Part shown: positions 34,799-42,695 of the stretch, piece by piece | Position numbering within the stretch: the stretch's first letter is position 1 | How the letters are laid out: each line of letters opens with the position of its first letter | DNA from: Desertimonas sp963786985 | GTDB lineage: Bacteria > Actinomycetota > Acidimicrobiia > Acidimicrobiales > Ilumatobacteraceae | Assembly (NCBI GenBank): GCA_963786985.1 | Contig: CAWBBL010000026.1 | Coordinates: 156,548-220,547, forward strand | Reading direction: 5' to 3' | Length of the DNA: 64,000 nt | Made by a program: the position numbers and the translations under genes | Notes under the pieces: generated by a model | What the model was told of the DNA's origin: nothing | What the model saw: the letters and a program-made list of their open reading frames with translations, nothing else | Databases searched by the model: none

Positions 34799-35674
34799 CT
34801 AGTAGGCCGGCGGGTTCTCGCCGATGCGCTCGAACTTCGGCGGGCGGCGCTGGAGGTACGACTGCACACCCTCTTGGAAGTCGCCGCGGCTGAAGCTGGC
34901 GACCATCAGCCGCTCGGCGTCGGTGCCGGCGTCGCCGAGCCCGCGGTGGAGGTCGAGATACACCTGCCGCTTGATCACGGCGATCGACGTCGGCGAGCAG
35001 CGCTCCGCGAGGTTGACGAGATAGTCGCGTACGGTCGGCAGGAGCTCGTCGGGCGCCACGGCGCGGTTGACCAGCCCGATCCGCTCGGCTTCCTCACCGC
35101 CGACCTTGCGCGCCGAGAACAACAGGTCGAGGGCATGGGCCGGGCCGACGAGGCGCGAGAGCTGCCAGGCGATGCCCCACTCGGCGATCAGCCCACGTTG
35201 GGCGAACGACGTCGTCACCACGGCCGACGTGCTCATCCAACGCAGATCGCAGGCCAGCGCCACGGGTACGCCCATCCCGGCGACGGCCCCGTTGATCGCG
35301 GCGACGACCGGTTTGGCCATCGACATCAGGTAGGTGTACGTGCCGCGCAGGTCGGCCCCGGCGTCCGGATCTCCGGGCGTGGCGACGCTGGCGCCGATGA
35401 TCTGGCCGGCCGCCCGCTCACGCGACCCGCCGTCACCGTCGGGATCGGTGACCTCGGCGAGCATCCCGAGGTCGGCCCCGGCGCACCAACCCCTTCCGGC
35501 ACCCGTGATGACGATGCCCACCACCGCCGGGTCGCGCTCGGCTTCGCCGAGAGCCGCGGCGACCTCGTGACCCATGCGGGCCGTCCAGGCGTTGAGCTGG
35601 TCCGGTCGGTTGAGCGTGATCGTGGCGACCGGATCGTCGACCTCGTAGAGGATCTGCTCGAAGGCGGTGGTCAT
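34799..35674 (-). CDS. Enoyl-CoA hydratase/isomerase family protein
   Basis: The protein has 291 residues. The crotonase fold has ITLNRPDQLNAWTARM, ITGAGRGWCAGADLGML (first oxyanion loop) and KPVVAAINGAVAGMGVPVALACDLRWM (second oxyanion loop). FAQRGLIAEWGIAWQLSRLVG carries the Glu of the hydratase pair. It acts on acyl-CoA thioesters. The exact substrate cannot be read from the sequence. The ATG at 35674 starts MTTAFEQILYEVDD, and sequence before it does not look coding. Confidence 0.88.
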   Translation of the reverse strand: MTTAFEQILYEVDDPVATITLNRPDQLNAWTARMGHEVAAALGEAERDPAVVGIVITGAGRGWCAGADLGMLAEVTDPDGDGGSRERAAGQIIGASVATPGDPDAGADLRGTYTYLMSMAKPVVAAINGAVAGMGVPVALACDLRWMSTSAVVTTSFAQRGLIAEWGIAWQLSRLVGPAHALDLLFSARKVGGEEAERIGLVNRAVAPDELLPTVRDYLVNLAERCSPTSIAVIKRQVYLDLHRGLGDAGTDAERLMVASFSRGDFQEGVQSYLQRRPPKFERIGENPPAY

Positions 35675-35723
35675 CCCCGTGTTGTAGCCCGACGGGCCGC
35701 CGTTCCTCGCAGCGAGCCGCCGA

Positions 35724-36297
35724 TCACCGGTGGGCGAAGAGGTCGCGCAGCAGGGCGACCTCGGCGAGATGGTGGATCGCCTCACGGTTGATGTGCAGTA
35801 CGAGGCCGACCATCGGGCTCGCCTGCCACGAGCCTTCGGCCGGACCGACCGGCCTGGCCAGCCCCTCGCTGTCGAGGGCCATTGACGCCATCAACCCACG
35901 ACGCGTACACGGCGTCGAGATTGTGGAGGGCGGTCGCCGCGTCGCCGGGGTAGTCGTAGCTCGGGTAGTCGATCGGCGGGCCGCCGAAGTGACTGGCGGC
36001 GCGTGCCCCGAAGACGCCGATGGTGACGTGGGCGAGCCGCCAGGCGATCGTCGTGACTGGGGGTGGGTCGGGTTCCGGGACGGCGAAGTCGCAGGTGAAC
36101 TCCCCGGATCCGGCCTGGATCGGCGCCGAGCCGGACTCCCGCGGGCGAACGTTCCAGCAGCCCGGCACCGGCTCCCAGCGGTACTCCTCGTCGGTCAGCC
36201 CGTCGAGCCGGGGGCGGGCGAAGTGGCGCCAGTGCCAGTCGAGCTGCTCGACGAGTTGCCCGTGCCAATCCACCACCGCTGCTGCGTCGTCGTCCAT
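35724..36297 (-). CDS. DinB-family protein, interrupted by a one-base frameshift
   Basis: From the ATG at 36297 the frame gives the DinB four-helix start (WHGQLVEQLDWHWRHFARPRLDGLTDEEYRWEP, then AWRLAHVTIGVFGARAASHFGG) to NLDAVYASWVDG. The C-terminal block MALDSEGLARP to INREAIHHLAEVALLRDLFAHR is in the next frame. Removing one base in TCAATGGCC near 35882-35886 yields a single 190-residue protein. HHLAE is the conserved C-terminal histidine motif. DinB proteins bind metals and many are thiol-dependent transferases. A sequence error or a recent mutation is equally possible. Confidence 0.8.
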
Positions 36298-36400
36298 GCC
36301 CGGAGGCTGCCACGGTTTGCGGACGATTGGTGACCGCAACGCCGGAAGCCGGCCACGTCGGTGACATGGCCGGCTTCCGATCCCCCCATGAAGGGGCTGC

Positions 36401-37084
36401 TCAGCGCACGGTCTTCGTCGAGCGCAGGTGGAAGAACCCGAGCACGACGAGGATGACCATCGCCGCGGCGGCGATGAAGGCGACGGTGGCCGCGATTCCG
36501 GCGATGTTGCCGATCGTCGACCAGGCGAACGTCGACAGCAGCAGGCCGCGCAACGTCTCACCGCGGAACAGCGAGTCGCGCTGGCCGGTGATCTCGTCGA
36601 CCGTTGCCTGCAACTCGGCGACCGTGGCGTCGTCTTCGCCGGCGTCTGTGGCCTCCGTCAGGGCTGCCCGCGCTTCGCTTTGCGGGCCGCCGAGCTCGGC
36701 GTAGGTGAGGCCATCGGCGATGCCTTCGAGGTGGCCGTCGATGAAGCCGGCGTAGGCCTCGGCCTCGGCGCCGGTCGTGACCTGCTCGTCGGCGTACTTG
36801 ACGAGGTCGTCGCGTCCTTCTTCCTCGAGCGACGCTTGGTCCGGGAAGAAGATGTTCTGCGACGACAGCTCGTCGCTGACATAGTCGTCGGCGAAGTTGC
36901 TGCCCCACGTGAGCAGACCTCCGGCGATTGCCAACACTGCTGCGATGACGATCCCGGCAGCGATCAGCACCACATCGATCGTGCGGCGGCGGATCACCAC
37001 GGCATCGGCAACGGGGGCCGGTGAGCCGGTCACTGGCATGGTCGCGTCGGGGGGAGCGACCTGTTCCCTGTCCATCAGTTTCAC
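36401..37084 (-). CDS. Two-helix membrane protein, function unknown
   Basis: The protein has 227 residues. It has one helix at about residues 35-60 (RTIDVVLIAAGIVIAAVLAIAGGLL), an acidic, probably coiled extracytoplasmic segment and a second helix near the C-terminus (IAATVAFIAAAAMVILVVLGFF). The extracytoplasmic region (FADDYVSDELSSQNIFFPDQASLEEEGRDDLV) resembles proteins often labelled only as membrane protein. The GTG at 37084 has AGGAG eight bases upstream and reads VKLMDREQ. A DosR-like box lies 82 bases upstream, which ties it to the regulators next door. Confidence 0.7.
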   Translation of the reverse strand: MKLMDREQVAPPDATMPVTGSPAPVADAVVIRRRTIDVVLIAAGIVIAAVLAIAGGLLTWGSNFADDYVSDELSSQNIFFPDQASLEEEGRDDLVKYADEQVTTGAEAEAYAGFIDGHLEGIADGLTYAELGGPQSEARAALTEATDAGEDDATVAELQATVDEITGQRDSLFRGETLRGLLLSTFAWSTIGNIAGIAATVAFIAAAAMVILVVLGFFHLRSTKTVR

Positions 37085-37165
37085 TGATCCATCTCCTGTC
37101 TCGTGGTGCCCGTTGGGCACCTGCGGTCACTTTCGAACCTACGAACTCGAGTGAGCGTGGCGCCC

Positions 37166-37179
37166 GGGCCGAAGGTCCC
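37166..37179. promoter_or_regulatory. Candidate DosR/DevR box upstream of the membrane protein
   Basis: GGGCCGAAGGTCCC resembles the core of the mycobacterial DosR box (GGGACTWWAGTCCC), with 9-10 matching positions on either strand, and differs at two positions from the clearer site at 37704-37717. It lies 82-95 bases upstream of the minus-strand gene at 37084. Confidence 0.45.
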
Positions 37180-37206
37180 AAGTCGCCCGCGCAGAGTCCT
37201 TTCGTG

Positions 37207-37668
37207 TCACTCGGCGCTCCGGCGCGATGCAGTGATGCCGGCTCGCCGCACGCTGGAATCGACGACCTCGAAGCGCCGTCCGGTGAGGTCCTCGGGCTCG
37301 ATGCGCACGAAGCGGTGCTTGGGTGCGGCGTGCCAGGGGAACAGCGGGAGGTCGAGGGCTTCGAAGACGTCTTGCATCCGTTCGATCTCGATCGCCCGGC
37401 CCCTGATCACGACGCTCCACGCCTCACCGGCCTCGGCGTCGTAACCGTCGACTTCGAAGGCGACGGCCTCGCCGAGCACGGCGGCGGCGAGCTTGGTTCC
37501 TTCGGCCGTGCGGAACACGACGGTCCCGTGGTCGACGACGAAGTTCACCGGAAAGATGTCCGGGCGATTGCCGATCGACACCGCCAGGCGGCCGACGTCC
37601 GACGACCGCAGCAGTTCCCAACAGACGTTGGCCTCGAGGATCGTGATACCCAGACGGTCGGTTGCCAT
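37207..37668 (-). CDS. Pyridoxamine 5'-phosphate oxidase-fold flavin-binding protein
   Basis: The protein has 153 residues. The split-barrel PNPOx fold is seen in LLRSSDVGRLAVSIGNRPDIFPVNFVVDHGTVVFRT, AFEVDGYDAEAGEAWSVVIRGRA and HRFVRIEPEDLTGRRF. Members bind FMN or F420 and several belong to the mycobacterial dormancy regulon. The reaction is unknown. The ATG at 37668 starts MATDRLGITILEAN. The DosR-like box at 37704-37717 lies 36 bases upstream. A second PNPOx protein is at 38.5 kb. Confidence 0.83.
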   Translation of the reverse strand: MATDRLGITILEANVCWELLRSSDVGRLAVSIGNRPDIFPVNFVVDHGTVVFRTAEGTKLAAAVLGEAVAFEVDGYDAEAGEAWSVVIRGRAIEIERMQDVFEALDLPLFPWHAAPKHRFVRIEPEDLTGRRFEVVDSSVRRAGITASRRSAE

Positions 37669-37703
37669 GGGTCAACGTTCTGCCTCCGGCGTTCCCGGTG
37701 CAA

Positions 37704-37717
37704 GGGACCAAGGTCCC
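37704..37717. promoter_or_regulatory. DosR/DevR-like box
   Basis: GGGACCAAGGTCCC is an inverted repeat with six-base arms. It matches the DosR core GGGACTWWAGTCCC at 12 of 14 positions. It is 36 bases upstream of the PNPOx start on the minus strand and beside the DevR-like regulator gene, whose product is the expected binder. Confidence 0.6.
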
Positions 37718-37762
37718 GGACGTGGGGGCCGACGGGCGACGCACCGCCGCTCGCCCGGAGTG

Positions 37763-38413
37763 CTAGCGGTCGTGGCGGTCGAGGTGGCGGGCGGCGTACA
37801 CGGCCGCTTCGGTGCGCCGGGCCATCCCCATCTTGGAGAGCACCGAGGTCACATAGTTCTTGATCGTCTTCTCGGCAAGGTACATGCGGGCGGCGATCTG
37901 ACGGTTGGTCAGGCCTTCCGCCAACAGGACGAGGACGTCGTGCTCCTGGGGGCTGAGCCTGGCAATCCGTTCGTCCTGGTCGGGCCCCCGTCGCAGTCGT
38001 TCGAGGACCCGTGCCGTGACCGCCGGGTCGAGCAGGTTCTGACCGGCGGCCACGCGGCGGACGGCATCGACGAGGTCGGTCGACCGGATCTGTTTGAGCA
38101 CGTAGCCGGCCGCTCCGGCCATGATCGCCTCGAACAGTGCCTCGTCGTCGGAGAACGAGGTGAGGATCAAGCACGCGGTACGCGGATGCCGGGAACGGAT
38201 CTCCCGGCAGGCCTCGACACCGTTGCCCTCGGCCAGGCGAACGTCGAGCACGGCGACATCGGGATCGAGCGCCGGCACACGACGCACCGCTTCATCCTCG
38301 GTGCTCGCCTCTCCGACGACGGAGATGTCGCCCTCCGACTCGAGCAGATCGCGCAGACCACGGCGAACGATCTCGTGGTCGTCGAGCAGGAACACCGTGA
38401 TCGGAGTACTCAC
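37763..38413 (-). CDS. NarL/FixJ-type response regulator (DevR/DosR-like)
   Basis: The protein has 216 residues. The receiver domain has LLDDHE (acidic pocket), the phospho-acceptor in VAVLDVRLAEGNG (D at about residue 55), T in LILTSFS and K in YVLKQI. The C-terminal LuxR helix-turn-helix is LSPQEHDVLVLLAEGLTNRQIAARMYLAEKTIKNYVTSVLSKMGM. The pattern AEKTIKNYVTSVLSKM is characteristic of DevR/DosR. The GTG at 38413 follows GAGG. A histidine kinase of the matching DevS type is at 39.4-40.6 kb. Confidence 0.88.
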   Translation of the reverse strand: MSTPITVFLLDDHEIVRRGLRDLLESEGDISVVGEASTEDEAVRRVPALDPDVAVLDVRLAEGNGVEACREIRSRHPRTACLILTSFSDDEALFEAIMAGAAGYVLKQIRSTDLVDAVRRVAAGQNLLDPAVTARVLERLRRGPDQDERIARLSPQEHDVLVLLAEGLTNRQIAARMYLAEKTIKNYVTSVLSKMGMARRTEAAVYAARHLDRHDR

Positions 38414-38461
38414 CGCCAACCATCCTCGCAGCCCACAGGGCCGAACAGACGAGTTCGGGAC

Positions 38462-38896
38462 TCAGTCCCCTCGGGGCATCGTCCCGGCGGGCACGTGGAC
38501 GATGCGCCGCCCGGACACGAACGTCGGAGTGACCCGCACGAGCAGGCCGCGCGGCCCATCGACGTAAGGCCTCAATCCGGCCTCCAGCGACTTGAACGTC
38601 ACGTCCAGGTCATGGACGACCTCCGACGGCCCAACGACCAACACACTCCACCCGGACCGGTCCGCTGCGTTGTAGTCATCGACCTCGAACGCCACGACCG
38701 TCCGGTTGACCGCCGCTGACAACTTGGACCCCGGTGCCGATCGGAACACGACACACCCGTCGATCAGCCGATAGTTCACCGGAAAGATCGCCGGTAGGGC
38801 CCCCATCGTCACCCCGACACGACCCACCTCCTCCAGGGCCAGCAGGCGCAGCGCCTCGGTTTCGTCGAGCAGTTCGAGACCCTCATCGATCAGCAC
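38462..38896 (-). CDS. Second PNPOx-fold flavin-binding protein
   Basis: The protein has 144 residues: LEEVGRVGVTMGALPAIFPVNYRLIDGCVVFRS, AFEVDDYNAADRSGWSVLVVGPSEVV, then LLVRVTPTFVSGRRI. It is a paralogue of the protein at 37.2-37.7 kb. The start is one of two in-frame GTGs (38896 or 38911). No strong ribosome-binding site decides between them. It is divergent from the CBS protein, and the gap contains two GTCCC half-sites (38941 and 38956) that may be weak DosR sites. Confidence 0.75.
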   Translation of the reverse strand: MLIDEGLELLDETEALRLLALEEVGRVGVTMGALPAIFPVNYRLIDGCVVFRSAPGSKLSAAVNRTVVAFEVDDYNAADRSGWSVLVVGPSEVVHDLDVTFKSLEAGLRPYVDGPRGLLVRVTPTFVSGRRIVHVPAGTMPRGD

Positions 38897-39003
38897 CCAC
38901 CAAGCGTGCACCCGACGGCGCCCCGCGCCCACGGCCAGACGTCCCGACCGGCACGGTCCCCTGGCCCTAGCCGCGCGACGCCACATGAGACTCCGATGGT
39001 GCC

Positions 39004-39426
39004 ATGAGCAAGACGTTCGTTGGTTCGCTGCCAGTGTCGGCGCTGTGCGCCGACACGGTGCTGCGTGTTGATCCCGACGCCGACCTGTGGTCGGTCGCCG
39101 CCGCCCTGGCCGCTGCCGAAGTCGGTGTTCTCGTCGTCGGCAGCGGCGACGACGTGGGTGGCGTCGTGTCCGAACGCGACATCGTGCGGGCTCTTGCCGC
39201 TCATCGCGGCGTGGGTGACACGACCGCCGCCGAGATCGCCCACCGCGCGCTCGTGTGGTGCGACGCCGACGCAGACGTCGCCGACGTCGCCGAGGAGATG
39301 ATGGAGCACTACGTCCGCCACGTCCTCGTCGAACGTGACGGCCACCTCGTCGGCATCGTTTCGGCCCGCGATCTCCTCGGCGCCTACGCGTCCGGAGAGT
39401 CCGCCGACCCTGACGATGACGAATGA
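39004..39426 (+). CDS. Two-CBS-domain protein (Hrp1-like)
   Basis: The protein has 140 residues. The CBS pair is VSALCADTVLRVDPDADLWSVAAALAAAEVGVLVV with GGVVSERDIVRALAAH, and ADVADVAEEMMEHYVRHVLVERDGHLVGIVSARDLLGAY. CBS pairs bind adenosyl ligands. Mycobacterial Hrp1 (Rv2626c), a strongly DosR-induced protein of similar size, has the same layout. That analogy is inferred from context and length, not from a search. Confidence 0.85.
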   Translation: MSKTFVGSLPVSALCADTVLRVDPDADLWSVAAALAAAEVGVLVVGSGDDVGGVVSERDIVRALAAHRGVGDTTAAEIAHRALVWCDADADVADVAEEMMEHYVRHVLVERDGHLVGIVSARDLLGAYASGESADPDDDE

Positions 39427-39437
39427 GTCGCCGCGCG

Positions 39438-40568
39438 TCAGACGTTCGGAACTGCCCATTCGAGCTCGGTGCCGCCGGTGCGGCCGGGCCGCAGGGCGAA
39501 GCTGCCGCCGAGCCGGTCGGCGCGGGCCGCCATGTTGTGCAGGCCGCGTCCGGACGGCGACGGCTGGGCGGGCGGCCCGGTGCCATCGTCGACGACCCGT
39601 AGGCAGATTTCGTCGCCGGCCGCCACCGTGACGTCGACACGAGTGGCGTGGGCATGGCGGGCGACATTGCTCAGCGCCTCGCGCAACGTGGCGAGCAGTG
39701 CGGTGCCCACTGCCGAGCGCACCGTCGAATCGATCGGCCCGTCGAACACGACGCGTGGCGCGTAGCCGAGTGGGTCGGTCGCCTCCTGGGCGACGGCCAG
39801 GAGTCGGCTGCGCAGCCCACCGCCGTCGCCGCGCGACTGTTCCAGCGAGAAGATCGCCGAGCGAATGTCCTTGATCGTCGTATCGAGGTCGTCGACGGCT
39901 TCGCCGATCCGCGTCGTCGCCGCGTCCGGATCGCTACTGACGAGGGGAAGCGTGCTCTGCAGCATCATCCCGGTGGCGAACAGCCGCTGAATCACCGTGT
40001 CGTGAAGGTCGCCGGCGATGCGCTCGCGGTCTTCGACCAGCGCCAATTCGTTGACTCGTGTGATCAGCCGGGCGTTGTCGATCGCCACTCCGGCGGCGGC
40101 GGCGAGGCCGACGACGAGCTCCTCGTCGACGTCCGTGAAGACCTCGGCACTCGACTTGTCGGTGAGGTACAGGTTGCCGAAGACCTCGTCGCGCACCCGG
40201 ATGGGGACTCCGAGGAAGGAGCGCATCGGTGGGTGGTTGGGTGGGAAGCCGTAGCTGTCGGGGTGCTCGGTCAGGTCGGGCAGGCGCAGCGGCTTGGCGT
40301 CGACGATGAGCAGGCCGAGAATGCCATGTCCCTGCGGCAGGTCACCGATGGCCCGACGTTGTTGCTCATCGATGCCCACCGCGACGAACTCGGTCAACCG
40401 GCGGTGCGACTCGTCGAGGACGCCGAGCGCCCCGTACCGAGCGTCAACCAAGTCGACAGCGCTCTGCACGATCCGCCGCAGCATCGCCGGAAGGTCGAGG
40501 TCCGATCCGATGGCCACCACCGCATCGAGCAGCTGGCGAAGGCTCCTCGGCCCGGCAAACCCGCCCAT
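39438..40568 (-). CDS. GAF-domain sensor histidine kinase (DevS/DosS-like)
   Basis: The protein has 376 residues and no membrane helix. One GAF domain (about residues 20-165, AMLRRIVQSAVDLVDARYGALGVL to LVVGLAAAAGVAIDNARLI) is followed by HisKA_3 (ERIAGDLHDTVIQRLFATGMML, phospho-His in DLHD) and HATPase (LREALSNVARHAHATRVDV, DDGTGPP, GRGLHNMAARADRLGG). Mycobacterial DosS has two GAF domains, the first binding heme. Only one is present here, so the sensed signal may differ. It is the likely partner of the DevR-like regulator at 37.8 kb and converges with the CBS gene. Confidence 0.9.
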   Translation of the reverse strand: MGGFAGPRSLRQLLDAVVAIGSDLDLPAMLRRIVQSAVDLVDARYGALGVLDESHRRLTEFVAVGIDEQQRRAIGDLPQGHGILGLLIVDAKPLRLPDLTEHPDSYGFPPNHPPMRSFLGVPIRVRDEVFGNLYLTDKSSAEVFTDVDEELVVGLAAAAGVAIDNARLITRVNELALVEDRERIAGDLHDTVIQRLFATGMMLQSTLPLVSSDPDAATTRIGEAVDDLDTTIKDIRSAIFSLEQSRGDGGGLRSRLLAVAQEATDPLGYAPRVVFDGPIDSTVRSAVGTALLATLREALSNVARHAHATRVDVTVAAGDEICLRVVDDGTGPPAQPSPSGRGLHNMAARADRLGGSFALRPGRTGGTELEWAVPNV

Positions 40569-40620
40569 CGCCCAACGTTAGACCGGTCTCGTCGGGGTGT
40601 CCTCCGTGCCGATTCTCCAA

Positions 40621-40698
40621 TTCTGGGCGGCCGACGCTGGGGATTTCCGGACCGTAGGCCGCCCACATCGGGAATTGGACCGAAGGCCGCCCAGAACG
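40621..40698 (+). repeat. Intergenic repeat, family 1, copy c (with internal inverted repeats)
   Basis: TTCTGGGCGGCC at 40621-40632 is repeated as its reverse complement GGCCGCCCAGAA at 40685-40696, with a further GGCCGCCCA at 40657-40665. The whole can fold into a long hairpin. It lies between the divergent starts of the kinase and the P450 gene. Confidence 0.75.
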
Positions 40699-40749
40699 GC
40701 GGGGGATAACGCGGCGCGGGGCGTGCCGCAGTTGTGAGATTGTCTGGCG

Positions 40750-42024
40750 ATGGGTGAGCAGGACGTGACGGCGGCACTGTCGGCGTGGGGGGCCGACTAC
40801 CGCGACGACCCGTTCGGCCTCTTCGCCGACGTGCGCCGGCGCGGGGCGGTGCACCAGGTGACGCTCGTCGACGGCCACGAGGCGTGGCTCGTGGTCCACC
40901 ACGAGCAGGCCCGCGCCGCGCTCAACGACCCCCGCCTGTCGAAGGACATGCAGGCCGCCCTGCTCGCCAACGCGGCAACGGTGTCCGAGGGCCTCCCCGG
41001 ACCGGCCTTCGCCCGACACATGCTCACGGTCGATCCCCCGGACCACAGCCGGCTCCGCGGGCTGGTGTCGAGGGCGTTCTCGCCACGCCGCATCGAGGGA
41101 TTGCGGCCACGCATTCAAACGATCGTCGACGATCTGCTCGACGACATCGCCGCTCACGGCGGCGACGAGCCGGTTGATCTCGTTGCCCGCTTCGCGTTTC
41201 CACTGCCGTTCACGGTCATCTGCGAGCTGCTCGGTGTGCCCGAGTCCGACCGTCACGCACTCGGACAGGGCCTCACCGGGCTGCTCGTCCCGACTTCGAC
41301 TCCCGAGCAGTACGCCAAGGCCAAGCAGGCCTCCGACACCGTCGTCGCCCTGCTCGAGCAGCTCGTCCACGTCAAGACACGGACACCTGGCGACGACCTC
41401 GTGAGTGCCCTGATCGTCGCCCGTGACGGCGACGAGCGCCTCGATACGCGGGAGCTGCTCTCGACGATCTTCCAGCTGATCGTCGCCGGTCATGACACGA
41501 CCGCCAGCTTCATCGGCAACAGCGTCGTCGCCCTGTTCCGCAATCCGCCTCAACTGGCGTCGCTGCGCGACCATCCTGAACGTCTGGCGCCGGCCTTGGA
41601 GGAGTTCTTGCGCTTCGACGCGCCGGTCCCGCACTCGACGTTCCGATACGCCGTCGAGCCGGTCGAGCTGGGCGGTGTGACGATTCCCGCAGGGGCCCAA
41701 GTGATCATCAGCCTGGCGGCGGCCAATCGCGACGAGCAGGTCTACGAGGATTCCGAAGCGCTCGACGTCGGGCGGTCGGGTGCCCGCCACCTCGCCTTCG
41801 GGCACGGCATCCATTTCTGCCTCGGTGCCCCACTCGCCCGCTTGGAGGGCCAGATCGCCATCGGCACGCTGCTGCGGCGTTTCCCGCACTTGCGGCTGGC
41901 GGTCGACGACAACGAGCTGCGGTGGGGTCACGGCGACGGACTCGTGCTCCGCGGACTGTCCGAGCTGCCGGTGATCCCAGGGCGGGCGCTGGCGCGAGAG
42001 CCAGCCGCGCTGAATTCTCCGTGA
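40750..42024 (+). CDS. Cytochrome P450 (bacterial CYP107-like class)
   Basis: The protein has 424 residues and is soluble. The oxygen-activation helix reads IVAGHDTTASFIG, the ExxR helix EEFLRFDAPVPHSTFR, and the heme loop FGHGIHFCLGAPLAR with the ligand cysteine. HMLTVDPPDHSRLRGLVSRAF is also typical. It needs ferredoxin partners that are not encoded beside it. The substrate is unknown. A flavin monooxygenase and a methyltransferase follow, so a small biosynthetic or degradative set is possible. Confidence 0.93.
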   Translation: MGEQDVTAALSAWGADYRDDPFGLFADVRRRGAVHQVTLVDGHEAWLVVHHEQARAALNDPRLSKDMQAALLANAATVSEGLPGPAFARHMLTVDPPDHSRLRGLVSRAFSPRRIEGLRPRIQTIVDDLLDDIAAHGGDEPVDLVARFAFPLPFTVICELLGVPESDRHALGQGLTGLLVPTSTPEQYAKAKQASDTVVALLEQLVHVKTRTPGDDLVSALIVARDGDERLDTRELLSTIFQLIVAGHDTTASFIGNSVVALFRNPPQLASLRDHPERLAPALEEFLRFDAPVPHSTFRYAVEPVELGGVTIPAGAQVIISLAAANRDEQVYEDSEALDVGRSGARHLAFGHGIHFCLGAPLARLEGQIAIGTLLRRFPHLRLAVDDNELRWGHGDGLVLRGLSELPVIPGRALAREPAALNSP

Positions 42025-42117
42025 TCCGTTTCGGAGTCGTGTTACGTTCGTCTGTCCGGTCGCGGGAGGAGGGCGAAGCCTTCCGGGGCGGCCGCCGAAC
42101 GAAAGGACGAGAACCAA

Positions 42118-42678
42118 ATGTCAGTGACCGATACCCCTGTCAACAACGGTGTGAACGTGGCCGCCCTGCTGGAGGCCCGCGAGGCCCTCACGGCGGCACC
42201 GGAGGCGGCGCAGTTCCAATGGCGGGCCAGCTGCACCTGGAAGAACGGCACCCACAGTCAGTCGACCATCGAAGGCTTCTTCGGTCTCGGGGCCGAGCAG
42301 CACCACAAGACGGAGTACACCTTCGACGCCGATCACCCGGAGATCTTCGCCTCCGAGGACAACGGCGCGACGCCCGTCGAGTACGTGCTCGTCGCCTTGG
42401 CGAGCTGCCTCACGGCCGGCGTCGCCGCAGTCGCCCAGAACCGGGAGATCCAGCTGCGCTCGGTCTCGGCAACCCTCGAAGGGGGGATGGACGTCGCCGG
42501 CATCCTGGGCATCGACAGTGACGTGCGCAACGGGTTCAGCGGCATCAAGGTGACCTACGACATCGACGCCGACGCCAGTGCCGATGAGATCAAGGCGATC
42601 GTCGCCCAGTCGCAGAAGCGGTCGGCGGTGTACGACATCATCACCAACCCGACAAACGTCACGGTCGAGGTTCGCTGA
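42118..42678 (+). CDS. OsmC-family protein
   Basis: The protein has 186 residues. The OsmC fold shows in EGFFGLGAEQHHKTEYTFDADHPEIFASEDNGATPVEYVLVALASCLTAG, carrying the first redox cysteine. The second conserved cysteine of the classic peroxidase pair is not seen (QKRSAVYDIITNP), so peroxide reduction may be absent or altered. The start ATG follows GAAAGGACGAGAACCAA, a good ribosome-binding site. Confidence 0.88.
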   Translation: MSVTDTPVNNGVNVAALLEAREALTAAPEAAQFQWRASCTWKNGTHSQSTIEGFFGLGAEQHHKTEYTFDADHPEIFASEDNGATPVEYVLVALASCLTAGVAAVAQNREIQLRSVSATLEGGMDVAGILGIDSDVRNGFSGIKVTYDIDADASADEIKAIVAQSQKRSAVYDIITNPTNVTVEVR

Positions 42679-42695
42679 GCCCTCCCGCCCAGCGG

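Noticed and set aside
42040..42112. Riboswitch upstream of the OsmC gene
   Set aside because: A short GC-rich hairpin is present but I cannot match any riboswitch class by conserved loops.
40444..42117. 557-codon open frame on the minus strand
   Set aside because: It lies opposite a P450 gene with all diagnostic motifs. It is an artefact of high third-position GC.
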